Source: Clostridiales bacterium (lineage in GTDB: Bacteria > Bacillota > Clostridia > Christensenellales > QALW01). Taken from it: a stretch of DNA of 59,481 nucleotides. The position numbers and the translations under genes were made by a program. Location: assembly GCA_018376855.1 (NCBI GenBank), contig JAHAAN010000014.1, positions 1 through 59,481 on the forward strand, read 5' to 3'. The notes below the pieces were generated by a model that saw only the letters and a list, made by a program, of their open reading frames with translations, had not been told where the DNA came from and ran no database searches. Shown in pieces: positions 34,507 to 42,966 of the stretch. Position 1 is the first letter of the stretch. The number at the start of each line of letters is the position of its first letter.

Positions 34507-34613
34507 TTTCCTTCCTCTCTGTAACCCTCTTTGTTACCTAAGGAAGTATATCACAAAAACCATATTTTATCAACGAAAACCTATAAGTCATTTCTGAATC
34601 TACTCATCTTCGC

Positions 34614-34958
34614 TTATATAGCTAACATTTTATTCTTCAAATTCTCCTCTAATATATCCGTCAGTTCATTATTATTCTTAAAAAAGATCTTGCAGTAGTC
34701 GTTATCTTTTAATGTCAGCGTATAAACAAGCTTCCCTGTCCAGCTTTGACCTACTGTTAACGATTCAACATCTGATATATTAATGCGAAATCTTTCTTTA
34801 TCAGGTACTATTGCCTGCCAAAGAACACCAAATACATATCCAATCCATTCTCGTTTAGTAAAAAAGATCAATTGGTCATTTTCATAAACAATCCTTGCCG
34901 CTACCCCTGCGCATAATCCGCCGTATACCGGTGTTGAAATTCTTGCCCTGACTTCCAT
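34614..34958 (-). CDS. Small protein of unknown function with a PH-like fold pattern
   Basis: A 114-residue protein. The start at 34958 (MEVRARIST) follows GGAGG; a longer frame to 34994 has no site. A short hydrophobic stretch ('GYVFGVLWQAIV') and alternating beta-like segments ('FRINISDVESLTVG', 'LVYTLTLKDNDYCKIFF') suggest a PH/YcxB-like domain, but I do not recognise the family. It is preceded by the structured element at 35036-35146 and a promoter, so its expression may be riboregulated. Confidence 0.6.
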   Translation of the reverse strand: MEVRARISTPVYGGLCAGVAARIVYENDQLIFFTKREWIGYVFGVLWQAIVPDKERFRINISDVESLTVGQSWTGKLVYTLTLKDNDYCKIFFKNNNELTDILEENLKNKMLAI

Positions 34959-35035
34959 AAAAATTCCTCCGCTAAAAATAAAAAGTGTGCGCAACCGAGA
35001 TCACGCACACCGAAAAATGCACGGCCTCCGTTTGC

Positions 35036-35146
35036 TACCACACAAAACCTTTCAACATTTACACCAGAAATGCGAAAAAGAGAAGCCAGCATTTTTACCT
35101 AATTAAAATGCCACTCCCAGTGTAAATTATTCGGTTTTGTGTGGTA
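35036..35146 (-). ncRNA. Structured 5' leader or small RNA candidate with nested inverted repeats
   Basis: A perfect 14-bp outer inverted repeat (35036-35049 with 35133-35146) encloses an 8-bp repeat (35056-35063 with 35120-35127) and a further partial stem. The outer arm begins at the predicted transcription start of a minus-strand promoter. The RNA would therefore be a closed, three-part hairpin ahead of the gene at 34614-34958. It matches no riboswitch consensus I know. A small terminal-inverted-repeat insertion element is the main alternative. Confidence 0.5.
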
Positions 35147-35151
35147 TATTT

Positions 35152-35179
35152 ATTTTAACAGAAATTATTGTTTTGTCAA
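35152..35179 (-). promoter_or_regulatory. Promoter for the structured leader
   Basis: Minus strand: TTGACA (35174-35179), 16 nt, TAAAAT (35152-35157). Confidence 0.6.
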
Positions 35180-35208
35180 TATTCTTTCACGCACTAAGTA
35201 CAAAAACA

Positions 35209-35236
35209 AAAAAGACTTCTAAAAAGAAGTCTTTTT
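35209..35236. terminator. Terminator after prsA
   Basis: A perfect 12-bp stem (35209-35220 with 35225-35236) with AAAA loop; A/T-rich arms give T runs on both sides. It lies downstream of prsA on the minus strand and upstream of the next promoter. Confidence 0.75.
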
Positions 35237-35278
35237 AAGTAAAACAAGCCGCTTATAACCTCGCTTTAATCAATCAAA

Positions 35279-36679
35279 TCAGAAGTTATAATCAAAATCC
35301 TTCAGCCAGCCCTTATCCGTTTCGATTTTAGCCGCCTTATACCACTCTTCCTGTAAGGACGTCCATTTTTCGGATTTCTGTGTTTCTGTCAGCCCCTCAA
35401 CGATTTCGCTGCGAACCTCTTCTAAATCCAGCTCACCGGATTTAAGATCTCTGATCTTTCGGATGATATGATAACCGTAATCCGTCGCTACCAAACCGCT
35501 GATCTCACCATCCTCCTTCAACGCCAAAGCGCCGTCGTGGAACGGTACCATCAAGCCGTCCTCATTTCCCACCAAATAGCCTTCCTTCGCATCCTCTTCG
35601 GTGGCCATGCCGGTATCCTGCGATTTCTCCAGCATGATCTCAATAAATTTGCTTTCATCCACGCCCTGAACGGAAGCCAAAACCTCTTCTGCTTCCGTTT
35701 GGATAGAATCCTGCGCATTCTTCAACGCTTCGTCATAAGCAGCCTTCTTCTCTTCCAGCGTTTTTTCCGCATCTTCTATTTCTTTCTTTTTCGCATCAAT
35801 CTTTTCCTGATCCGGAGACTCTTCTTTCTCCAGCTCCTCAAGCTCTTCCTTCAGATCCTCTACTTCCGTTTTTGCGGTGCTATATTCCTTAGAAGTATTG
35901 GTAACCTTTTCACCCAATTCCGTATTGTACTTAATCAGGATATGCTGTACCAAGATATAACCGTCCAGATTCACCACCATAACGTCGCTGTGCTTATTGT
36001 AAGCCGTTACAAAAGCGTTATAATCCTTCTCAGCGCCGTAATCCTCATTTTGGGATTTCTTCAGCTCGGAATACTTTGTGTAAATATCGGCCTCCAAAGG
36101 AGTAACGTCCTTAAGCTGATCCTTTTTAAAGTTATCCAGCGCGTCGCTCTCCAGCTGGCTCTGCACGCGGCTGTCAACCGTCTCGCCGTCTTTCTCCATT
36201 TTGCTTTCATAGGCTTCGCGGGCAATGCCGATGAAATAATCCAAATCCTTTGCGCCTTCCTGACCCTTTACAGCGTCGTACATTTCCTGCGCATTTTTCT
36301 TAACTTCTTCTTCAATAGCGTCCTCTACCTTCTTTTTTGCCTCAGCCTTCTGCTCGTCGGTAAAGTTATAGAAGCCGCCGTCCTTAGCCTTCTGCTCCCA
36401 AATCTTTGCATTGACCACGGTGTTGAGCACATTGTTCATCAGCTCTCTGAGCTGCTTCTGCCCCGAAGTCGTGGTGGGATCCACTTGATAATATTGAATG
36501 TACATATCCCGATAGTACTCGTAAAGCGGGCTCCATTCCTTGCGCAGAATCTCCTCCCCGTTTACTTTGGTAAGCACTTTATTGCCCAGCGTTTCTTCGT
36601 CGATCTCCGTCATATTGCATCCGGAAAACATACTGATCGCCAAAATCAGCGCCATAATGATCACGATTGCTTTTTTCAT
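35279..36679 (-). CDS. prsA: PrsA-like foldase lipoprotein with a coiled-coil insertion in the parvulin domain
   Basis: A 466-residue lipoprotein (lipobox 'SMFSGC', C21). Residues about 40-235 resemble the SurA/PrsA chaperone region. The parvulin peptidyl-prolyl isomerase domain starts at 'YILVQHILIKY' (241-251) and resumes at about 328-430 ('GEISGLVATDYGYHIIRKI'). Between them, residues 254-325 form a highly charged heptad-like coiled coil, absent in standard PrsA. It probably folds exported proteins at the outer face of the membrane. It sits after mfd but has its own promoter. Confidence 0.87.
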   Translation of the reverse strand: MKKAIVIIMALILAISMFSGCNMTEIDEETLGNKVLTKVNGEEILRKEWSPLYEYYRDMYIQYYQVDPTTTSGQKQLRELMNNVLNTVVNAKIWEQKAKDGGFYNFTDEQKAEAKKKVEDAIEEEVKKNAQEMYDAVKGQEGAKDLDYFIGIAREAYESKMEKDGETVDSRVQSQLESDALDNFKKDQLKDVTPLEADIYTKYSELKKSQNEDYGAEKDYNAFVTAYNKHSDVMVVNLDGYILVQHILIKYNTELGEKVTNTSKEYSTAKTEVEDLKEELEELEKEESPDQEKIDAKKKEIEDAEKTLEEKKAAYDEALKNAQDSIQTEAEEVLASVQGVDESKFIEIMLEKSQDTGMATEEDAKEGYLVGNEDGLMVPFHDGALALKEDGEISGLVATDYGYHIIRKIRDLKSGELDLEEVRSEIVEGLTETQKSEKWTSLQEEWYKAAKIETDKGWLKDFDYNF

Positions 36680-36712
36680 TATTTTCTTCCTTTCGTTTGC
36701 AGATACATCTTT

Positions 36713-36741
36713 ATTATATACTGTCGTATTGTTTTTTTCAA
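36713..36741 (-). promoter_or_regulatory. prsA promoter
   Basis: Minus strand: TTGAAA (36736-36741), 17 nt, TATAAT (36713-36718). Confidence 0.75.
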
Positions 36742-36767
36742 CTGAAATTTTCGTGAAAAACCGTTTT

Positions 36768-39700
36768 TTACGATTTATTCACGAAATTTTCCAACGTTCG
36801 GCACGCAAAATCCAGCATTGCAGCCGACGACATTCCCTTTGTCTTTAAAATCAACCCAATCTGCTTACCCGCCGAAAGAGACAGCCCGCGCTTTGACTGC
36901 CCGATAAGCGCCGTAAGCGCCGCAAAATCCGGCTGCGCGTTTTCCGCAAACAAAAAGATCATTTCATTTTCAGTTTGACGAATCTGCACAATGCCGCACC
37001 TTCCCGCCAGCGCCCGCAGATAAGCGATCGTAAGCAGATGCATTACCTGCGGCGGCGGATCCCCGTAACGGTCGATCAGCTCTGCCAATAAGTCCTCCAT
37101 TTCCTCCTTGGTTTCAATCGCGGCAATGCGCTTATAGGCATTGAGCTTCTGCACCTGATTGGCAATATATTTTTCGTCGATATACGCTTCGATCCTCAGC
37201 TCCGCCTGTGTTTCCGGATACACATTTTCCGCCGTTCCCTGCGCTTCGGCTACGGTCTCCTTAATGAGCTTACAGTACAGCTCATAGCCGATCTGCGCCA
37301 TATGCCCGTGCTGCTCGCCGCCCAATAGATTCCCGGCGCCGCGGATCTCCAAATCGCGCATAGCGATCTTGAAGCCCGAGCCGAATTCCGTAAACTCCCG
37401 AATCGCCTCCAGCCTTTTCTGCGCCGTTTCTGTAAGCACCTTATCGCGGCGAAACGTAAAATACGCATACGCCAAACGGTTAGAGCGGCCCACGCGCCCA
37501 CGAAGCTGATAAAGCTGCGCCAATCCGAAATGATCCGCATCATAAACAATCATCGTGTTGACCCGCGGAATATCCAGCCCGCTTTCAATAATCGTGGTGC
37601 ACAAAAGCACATCATATTCGCCATTGTAAAAGGCCAGCATGATTTTCTCCAGCTCGCCCTGCGCCATTTGCCCGTGCCCCACGGCAATCCGTGCCTGCGG
37701 CACAAGCTCGCCGAGCTTAGCGGCAAAGGAATCGATCCCCATGACCTGATTAAAAACAAAATACACCTGCCCGCCGCGCCCCAGCTCGCGCAGAATTGCA
37801 TCACGCACCATAAGCGTATTATATTCCACCACATACGTCTGCACCGGGTAGCGTTCCTGCGGCGGATTTTCAATGACGGACATATCCCTTACGCCGATGA
37901 GCGACATATGCAGTGTGCGCGGAATGGGCGTGGCCGAAAGCGTCAGCACGTCCACGCTCTGCTTGAGCTGCTTTAACCGCTCCTTATGCACCACGCCGAA
38001 CCGCTGCTCCTCGTCGATAATCAGTAATCCCAAATCCTTGAAGACAACGTCCTTGGCAAGCAGCGCATGCGTGCCCACCAAAATATCCAGCGTGCCCGCC
38101 TTGAGCTCCTGCTTGATTCTTTTTGCGTCGGCGGCAGTTTTAAAACGGCTGAGCACCTCCACGCGCACGCTGTACTGCGCAACCCTTGCCGCGATCGTAT
38201 TATAGTGCTGCTGGGCAAGGATCGTGGTCGGTGCAAGCAGCGCCACCTGCTTTCCATCCATCACCGCCTTGAACGCAGCGCGCAGCGCAACCTCCGTTTT
38301 TCCGTATCCCACATCGCCGCACAGCAAGCGATCCATCACGCGCGGGCGTTCCATGTCCGCCTTGATCTCGTCAATACAGGTAAGCTGATCCGGCGTTTCC
38401 TCATAGGGAAAATCATCCTCAAACTGCCGCTGCCACGGCGTATCCGCCCCAAACGCATAGCCCTGCACCGTCTCGCGCTGTCGATAAAGCGCAGTCAGCT
38501 CCTCCGTCATGTCGCGGATGGATTTCTTAACGCGCGCCTTGGTGTTCTGCCATTCGCGGCTCCCCAAACGGTTTACCTTCGGCGTATGCTCCTCGCCCCC
38601 GCCGATATATTTCTGCACAACGTCCAGCTGCTCAACGGGAACATAAAGCTTATCTTCGCCCTGATAGGCAATGCAGATAAAATCCCGATTGATGCCGTCC
38701 GTCTGAATCTTGACAATTCCCTGATAGATCCCGATGCCGTTGGTCTCATGCACCACATAGTCGCCCACAGAAAGATCCACGAAGCTGTCGATCGCCGCAC
38801 CCTTTTTCACGCGGGCGCGGCGCACCTTTTTCTTCTGCACGCCGGTAAAGATATCCTGCTCCGTAATCAGCGCAAAACGGATCTCCGTGTATTCAAAGCC
38901 GCGCGTCAGCCGATGCGGCGTAATATAAACGCCTCCTGCCGGGACCTCCAGATCAACACGCTCCACTACTTCCGCCGGAACGCCCAGCACCTCTAGATCC
39001 GCGCAAAGCCGCCGCGCGCGGGACGCTCCGCCCGCCGCGATCACGGTTCTGAAGCCGCGCAGGCGCAAAGCCGTCAACTCCTGTGCAAGCAGCTCGCATT
39101 TATTCTGGAACGACTGCATCGACCGCGCCGCAAACGTGGCGACAAAGCGCGGCGAAATATCGCCCGAGGTAGCCGTAATGCTCTGCATGGCCAACAGCTC
39201 CCTCGCCTTCAGCTCCTGCAACAGCTCCTCATAGCTCTTTAACAGCACTGCCTGCGTCGGCAGCGCACGCCCCTTTTCCAGCAGATCCTTAAAGATCTCC
39301 TGAAACTCCAGATGCAGATTTTCCGCCCGTTCCCGCAGTCTCCGCGGCTCGTCTGCCACCACAACGCAGTCCTCCGGCAAAAAATCCAGCACGCTTCCGC
39401 CTTCAAAAAACGGAAACAGACTGTCGTCCGCCGCAGAGGAATCCCCCGCACTGAGCGCTTCCGCCGCCGCTTCAAACAGATTTCCCGCTTGTTCGCCCGC
39501 CTCCGGCCGCGCCTTCTTCAAAAAGGTATGAAGCGCGCTCTGCAGCTTGGCTCCGGCGTCCCTGCACTGTTTCTTATCAGGACACAGCTCCCGCGCAGGC
39601 AGCAATTCCAGCCGCTCCAGCCGGCTGACACTTCTTTGCGTAACGGCGTCCAGCAGGCGGATCGAATCGATCTCATCATCAAAAAATTCCACGCGCACAG

Positions 39701-40259
39701 GGTTTTCAAAGCCTACGGGGAAGATATCCACGATTCCGCCGCGCACGGCATATTGCCCCTGCCCCTGCACGGGTTCTTCCTGAATATATCCCATGCGAAC
39801 CAGCAGCTCCGCCAAGCGAACCGGCTCCATATAGCTGCTTAGATCCAGCGTGAGCCTTGCTTGCTTAAGCGCCGCCGGCCGCGCCGTGCTCTGAAGCAAG
39901 GCCTCCACGTCCGCGCAGACAACGGTTTCCCCGTCAAGCAATCTGCACAGCGCCGCCACACGCTGGTAATCCGTTTCCCGCGAACGCATCTGCGCCCCCA
40001 GCAGCGTCTGCCGTGCAGGCAGCACCACTGCCTCTCTTCCCAAATAAACCGCCAAATCGTTTGCAGCCGCTTCGGCACGTTCAGGGCCGTACGTTACATA
40101 GAGTACCGGACGGGACGATGCCAACGCGGCGGCCATATGCGGCTTTTGGCTGTCCGAAACGCCAAAAACCGAGCAGGGCGTTACCCCCTCCCGGATCGCG
40201 TTTGCCAGCCGTTTAAATTCAGCATCCGCCCGAAGCGGCGCAGTAAACAGATCAGCCAT
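36768..40259 (-). CDS. mfd: Transcription-repair coupling factor Mfd
   Basis: A 1163-residue DNA translocase. In order: UvrB-homology region, the RNA-polymerase-interaction domain ('VGDYVVHETNGIGIYQGIVKI'), RecG-like helicase motifs ('CGDVGYGKTEVALRAAF', 'IIDEEQRFGV', 'LSATPIPRTLHMSL', 'QLRGRVGRS') and the C-terminal TRCF domain. It removes RNA polymerase stalled at DNA damage and recruits UvrA. AAAGGAG lies before the ATG. The truncated pth frame runs into its start by 79 nt. Confidence 0.97.
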   Translation of the reverse strand: MADLFTAPLRADAEFKRLANAIREGVTPCSVFGVSDSQKPHMAAALASSRPVLYVTYGPERAEAAANDLAVYLGREAVVLPARQTLLGAQMRSRETDYQRVAALCRLLDGETVVCADVEALLQSTARPAALKQARLTLDLSSYMEPVRLAELLVRMGYIQEEPVQGQGQYAVRGGIVDIFPVGFENPVRVEFFDDEIDSIRLLDAVTQRSVSRLERLELLPARELCPDKKQCRDAGAKLQSALHTFLKKARPEAGEQAGNLFEAAAEALSAGDSSAADDSLFPFFEGGSVLDFLPEDCVVVADEPRRLRERAENLHLEFQEIFKDLLEKGRALPTQAVLLKSYEELLQELKARELLAMQSITATSGDISPRFVATFAARSMQSFQNKCELLAQELTALRLRGFRTVIAAGGASRARRLCADLEVLGVPAEVVERVDLEVPAGGVYITPHRLTRGFEYTEIRFALITEQDIFTGVQKKKVRRARVKKGAAIDSFVDLSVGDYVVHETNGIGIYQGIVKIQTDGINRDFICIAYQGEDKLYVPVEQLDVVQKYIGGGEEHTPKVNRLGSREWQNTKARVKKSIRDMTEELTALYRQRETVQGYAFGADTPWQRQFEDDFPYEETPDQLTCIDEIKADMERPRVMDRLLCGDVGYGKTEVALRAAFKAVMDGKQVALLAPTTILAQQHYNTIAARVAQYSVRVEVLSRFKTAADAKRIKQELKAGTLDILVGTHALLAKDVVFKDLGLLIIDEEQRFGVVHKERLKQLKQSVDVLTLSATPIPRTLHMSLIGVRDMSVIENPPQERYPVQTYVVEYNTLMVRDAILRELGRGGQVYFVFNQVMGIDSFAAKLGELVPQARIAVGHGQMAQGELEKIMLAFYNGEYDVLLCTTIIESGLDIPRVNTMIVYDADHFGLAQLYQLRGRVGRSNRLAYAYFTFRRDKVLTETAQKRLEAIREFTEFGSGFKIAMRDLEIRGAGNLLGGEQHGHMAQIGYELYCKLIKETVAEAQGTAENVYPETQAELRIEAYIDEKYIANQVQKLNAYKRIAAIETKEEMEDLLAELIDRYGDPPPQVMHLLTIAYLRALAGRCGIVQIRQTENEMIFLFAENAQPDFAALTALIGQSKRGLSLSAGKQIGLILKTKGMSSAAMLDFACRTLENFVNKS

Positions 40260-40666
40260 ATAAAAAATTGTCTCCTTTCTTTACGCGCAAAGCTCTGCGT
40301 GCCAAGCTCCTCCACGATCGAACGCATACCGTTATGCGTGCCGGCGGAACCGTTCGCCCGCACCCGCAGACTTCCCACAGAGAGATCGATGTCATCATAA
40401 ATCACGATGAACGCCTCCGGCGGCAGCTTGTAAAAGTGTGCAAGCTCCGCAAGGCATTTACCCGATGCATTCATAAAAGTTTCCGGCCGCACAAGCAGCA
40501 CCTGCTCCGCCCCGACACGGCACTGCGAAACCTGCCCTTGAAAGCGGCTTTTCCATTCAGGCGCGCCAAGCAGCTCCCGCAGCCATTCCACAGCCAAATA
40601 CCCCGCATTATGCCGCGTGGTTTCATATCGCGCGCCGGGGTTCCCCAGCCCTGCAATCACATACAT
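40181..40666 (-). pseudogene. pth: Peptidyl-tRNA hydrolase, C-terminally truncated at the mfd ribosome-binding site
   Basis: A 161-residue frame. Residues 1-128 are a normal Pth: 'IAGLGNPG' (N9), 'TRHNAGY' (H19), 'IVIYDDIDLSVG' (D92) and 'GTHNGMRSI' (N112) carry all four catalytic positions. At 'GTQSFAR' the family should continue into 'RIGIG' and a C-terminal lid of about 60 residues. Instead the sequence goes straight into the mfd ribosome-binding site and then reads mfd in another frame. A deletion has removed the 3' end of pth. Activity could be partial; Pth is essential in many bacteria, so another copy elsewhere should exist. Confidence 0.75.
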
Positions 40667-40677
40667 AGCATTCTTTC

Positions 40678-41391
40678 CTATTCCGCCTCAAGCGCCTGCA
40701 AAAACGCCAGCAGCTCATTCCAGCTGCCGCGCCCGTCGCACCGCTCCGGCAAGTGGTTTTTATTGATCGCATAATCCGTCAAATAAAACGCGCGCATTCC
40801 CGCCTTTACGGCGGAAAGGTCGTCCGAAGCGTCGTTTCCCACCATCACGCATTCCTCCGCACACACGCCAAGCTGCTCCGCCACCTCCAGATAATACCCA
40901 ACATGGGGCTTTGTATAAGCATGATGCGCATAATCCGTGATAAATTCATACAACTCCGAAGGGATCTCCGCCCAATCCACGCGCATTCTTGCAACCTGCT
41001 GCGGAAAAAACGGATTCGTGGCAACCGCCGTCTTCAGCCCTTTCTGCCTGCAAATGCGCAGCGCCTCCGCCGCACGGGGCTCCACGCTGCAAAGCGCCTT
41101 AAATTTCGGGTATTCCCTGTTATAATAAGCATCCAGCTCACGCTCAAATTCATCGGCATTAAGGCTTGTATAACGCGCAAAAGGCGCAAAAAACACATCC
41201 TTATTGAGCCTTCCCGGATGCAGCGCCGCCGTTGCGGCGGTTGCCTGCATAATCAGCCCAAGCGCTCCCGGAATGTTCATATGCTTCTCCATATAAAAAG
41301 CAATATCCGGAATGTATGCCGCACCGAAAGCATCGGTATCCGTCGGGAGCAGCGTGCCGTCAAGATCAAATAATACCGCCTTTACGCTCAC
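40678..41391 (-). CDS. HAD-superfamily hydrolase
   Basis: A 237-residue haloacid-dehalogenase-type phosphatase: motif I 'LFDLDGTLLPTD', motif II 'VATNPFF', a lysine in 'TKPHVGYY', and motif III 'VMVGNDASDDLSAV'. The GTG start at 41391 overlaps the glmU stop (GTGA), so translation is coupled. Substrate is unknown. In related clostridia this slot between glmU and pth usually holds prs; I do not see prs here. Confidence 0.85.
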   Translation of the reverse strand: MSVKAVLFDLDGTLLPTDTDAFGAAYIPDIAFYMEKHMNIPGALGLIMQATAATAALHPGRLNKDVFFAPFARYTSLNADEFERELDAYYNREYPKFKALCSVEPRAAEALRICRQKGLKTAVATNPFFPQQVARMRVDWAEIPSELYEFITDYAHHAYTKPHVGYYLEVAEQLGVCAEECVMVGNDASDDLSAVKAGMRAFYLTDYAINKNHLPERCDGRGSWNELLAFLQALEAE

Positions 41392-42776
41392 TTTGTTTCC
41401 TCGCTTTGCCATTTCTCTCTGAGACGATCCGCCCAGCCCGACTTCTCCTCCTGCCGTGCGCGGGCAATGCACAGCGCGCCGCCCTCAACGGATTTGGTTA
41501 CGGTGGAGCCGGCCGCGATATATGCGCCGGAGGAAAGCGTAACCGGCGCAACAATGTTGGAATTCGAGCCCACAAACACACGGTCGCCTACGCTCGTGCG
41601 GAACTTATGCTTGCCGTCGTAATTAACAAACACCACTCCGCAGCCGATATTGCAGCCCTCTCCGATCTCCGCATCGCCCACATAGGAAAGATGGCTGACC
41701 TTGCTTCCGTTTCCGATCACAGCATTTTTAATCTCCACAAAATCCCCGATGCGCGCGCCTTCTCCGATTTTGGCCTTCGGGCGCAGATAGGCGTTCGGCC
41801 CCACCGTGGTACGGCTGCCCACCGAACAGGAAAGCAGCGTGGAAGAAGAAACCGTTACACCGTCTCCGAGCACAGCGTTTTCCAAACGGTTCCCGCTGTG
41901 AAGCATGCAATTTTTCCCAATGCGCGTGCCGGATGCAAGATAATTATTCGGGTAGATCACCGTATCGCTGCCGATCTCTACCCCCGCCTCTATGTAGATT
42001 GTATCCGGATCAACCAGCGTTACGCCTTCGCGCATGTGCATTTCATTGATTCGCCGCTGCATCAGCTTCTGCGCATGCGCGAGCTGAACGCGGTCGTTGA
42101 TCCCCATTGCCTCCGTCTCGTCATCCATGCAGAAGGCGTCCACGCGCTTTCCCTCCTGCTTGAGAATTTCCAGCGTGTCCGTCAAATAATATTCACCCTG
42201 TGCATTGTTGGGGCGAAGCTGTGTCAGCGCCCGCCGCAGTTCGGAAAGCTCAAAGCAATATACGGAGGTATTCACCTCTTTGATTTTCTTCTGTTCCTCT
42301 GTAGCGTCTTTTTGTTCCACAATGGCGCGCACCGTTCCGTCAATATCGCGCACAATGCGCCCGTAACCCGCTGGGTTCGCCACGCTTGCGCTCAACACAC
42401 AGGCGCTCAGCCCATCCGCTTCCGCCTTTTCCATCAGCGCGCGGAGTGTTTTCCCGCTGATAAGCGGCATATCGCCCGCGCAGATTACGCAGTAGCCATG
42501 CTCGTTTTCCAGCGCAGGCATGGCCATCATTGCCGCATGCCCCGTGCCGAGCCGCTGCTCCTGCACAGCAAATTCGCACTTTCCTTCAAGTCGCGCCATA
42601 ACCGCCTCCTTGCCGTTGCCGACAACCGTTACCGTGCGTTCTATTCCCGCATCCGCACAGGCCGCCAGCACATGCTCAACCAGCGCCCGCCCGCACACCT
42701 CATGCAGCACCTTCGGCAGCTCCGATTTCATCCGTGTTCCCTGACCGGCAGCCAAAATCACCGCACAATTTTTCAT
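41388..42776 (-). CDS. glmU: Bifunctional UDP-N-acetylglucosamine pyrophosphorylase / glucosamine-1-phosphate acetyltransferase
   Basis: A 462-residue two-domain enzyme making UDP-GlcNAc for cell wall synthesis. N-terminal uridylyltransferase: 'ILAAGQGTRMKSELPKVLHEVCGR', 'GTGHA', 'GDMPLI'. C-terminal left-handed beta-helix acetyltransferase: hexapeptide repeats and 'YVGDAEIGEGCNIGCGVVFVNYDGKHKFRTSVGD'. Full length. First gene of glmU-HAD-pth-mfd. Confidence 0.96.
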   Translation of the reverse strand: MKNCAVILAAGQGTRMKSELPKVLHEVCGRALVEHVLAACADAGIERTVTVVGNGKEAVMARLEGKCEFAVQEQRLGTGHAAMMAMPALENEHGYCVICAGDMPLISGKTLRALMEKAEADGLSACVLSASVANPAGYGRIVRDIDGTVRAIVEQKDATEEQKKIKEVNTSVYCFELSELRRALTQLRPNNAQGEYYLTDTLEILKQEGKRVDAFCMDDETEAMGINDRVQLAHAQKLMQRRINEMHMREGVTLVDPDTIYIEAGVEIGSDTVIYPNNYLASGTRIGKNCMLHSGNRLENAVLGDGVTVSSSTLLSCSVGSRTTVGPNAYLRPKAKIGEGARIGDFVEIKNAVIGNGSKVSHLSYVGDAEIGEGCNIGCGVVFVNYDGKHKFRTSVGDRVFVGSNSNIVAPVTLSSGAYIAAGSTVTKSVEGGALCIARARQEEKSGWADRLREKWQSEETK

Positions 42777-42858
42777 GTTTCTTCATTCCTTTCACGCCGC
42801 TGCATAAAACAGCGATTTTCTCTCTTTTATCCTATTCAGAAATATGTATACTGTTTAT

Positions 42859-42887
42859 ATTATAACCGCAAGCGGCCTTCCGCGCAA
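42859..42887 (-). promoter_or_regulatory. glmU operon promoter
   Basis: Minus strand: TTGCGC (42882-42887), 17 nt, TATAAT (42859-42864). Confidence 0.6.
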
Positions 42888-42923
42888 GAGCAAAAGCTTA
42901 CGAGAGAAAAATCCCTCCGTCCA

Positions 42924-42958
42924 CAAAAAATCGGCGCGCATTTGCTGCACGCCGATTT
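42924..42958 (-). terminator. Terminator of the ABC transporter operon
   Basis: A 9-bp stem (42928-42936 with 42950-42958) with additional pairing toward the loop, followed by T6 on the minus strand. Confidence 0.75.
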
Positions 42959-42966
42959 GCCTGTTG

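Noticed and set aside
34901..35092. 63-codon minus-strand ORF through the structured leader
   Set aside because: It coincides with the inverted-repeat RNA and overlaps the better-supported gene start at 34958.
34980..35150. Cobalamin riboswitch, suggested by a GCCACU string on the plus strand
   Set aside because: The rest of the B12-box and core helices are missing, and the string lies within an inverted repeat.
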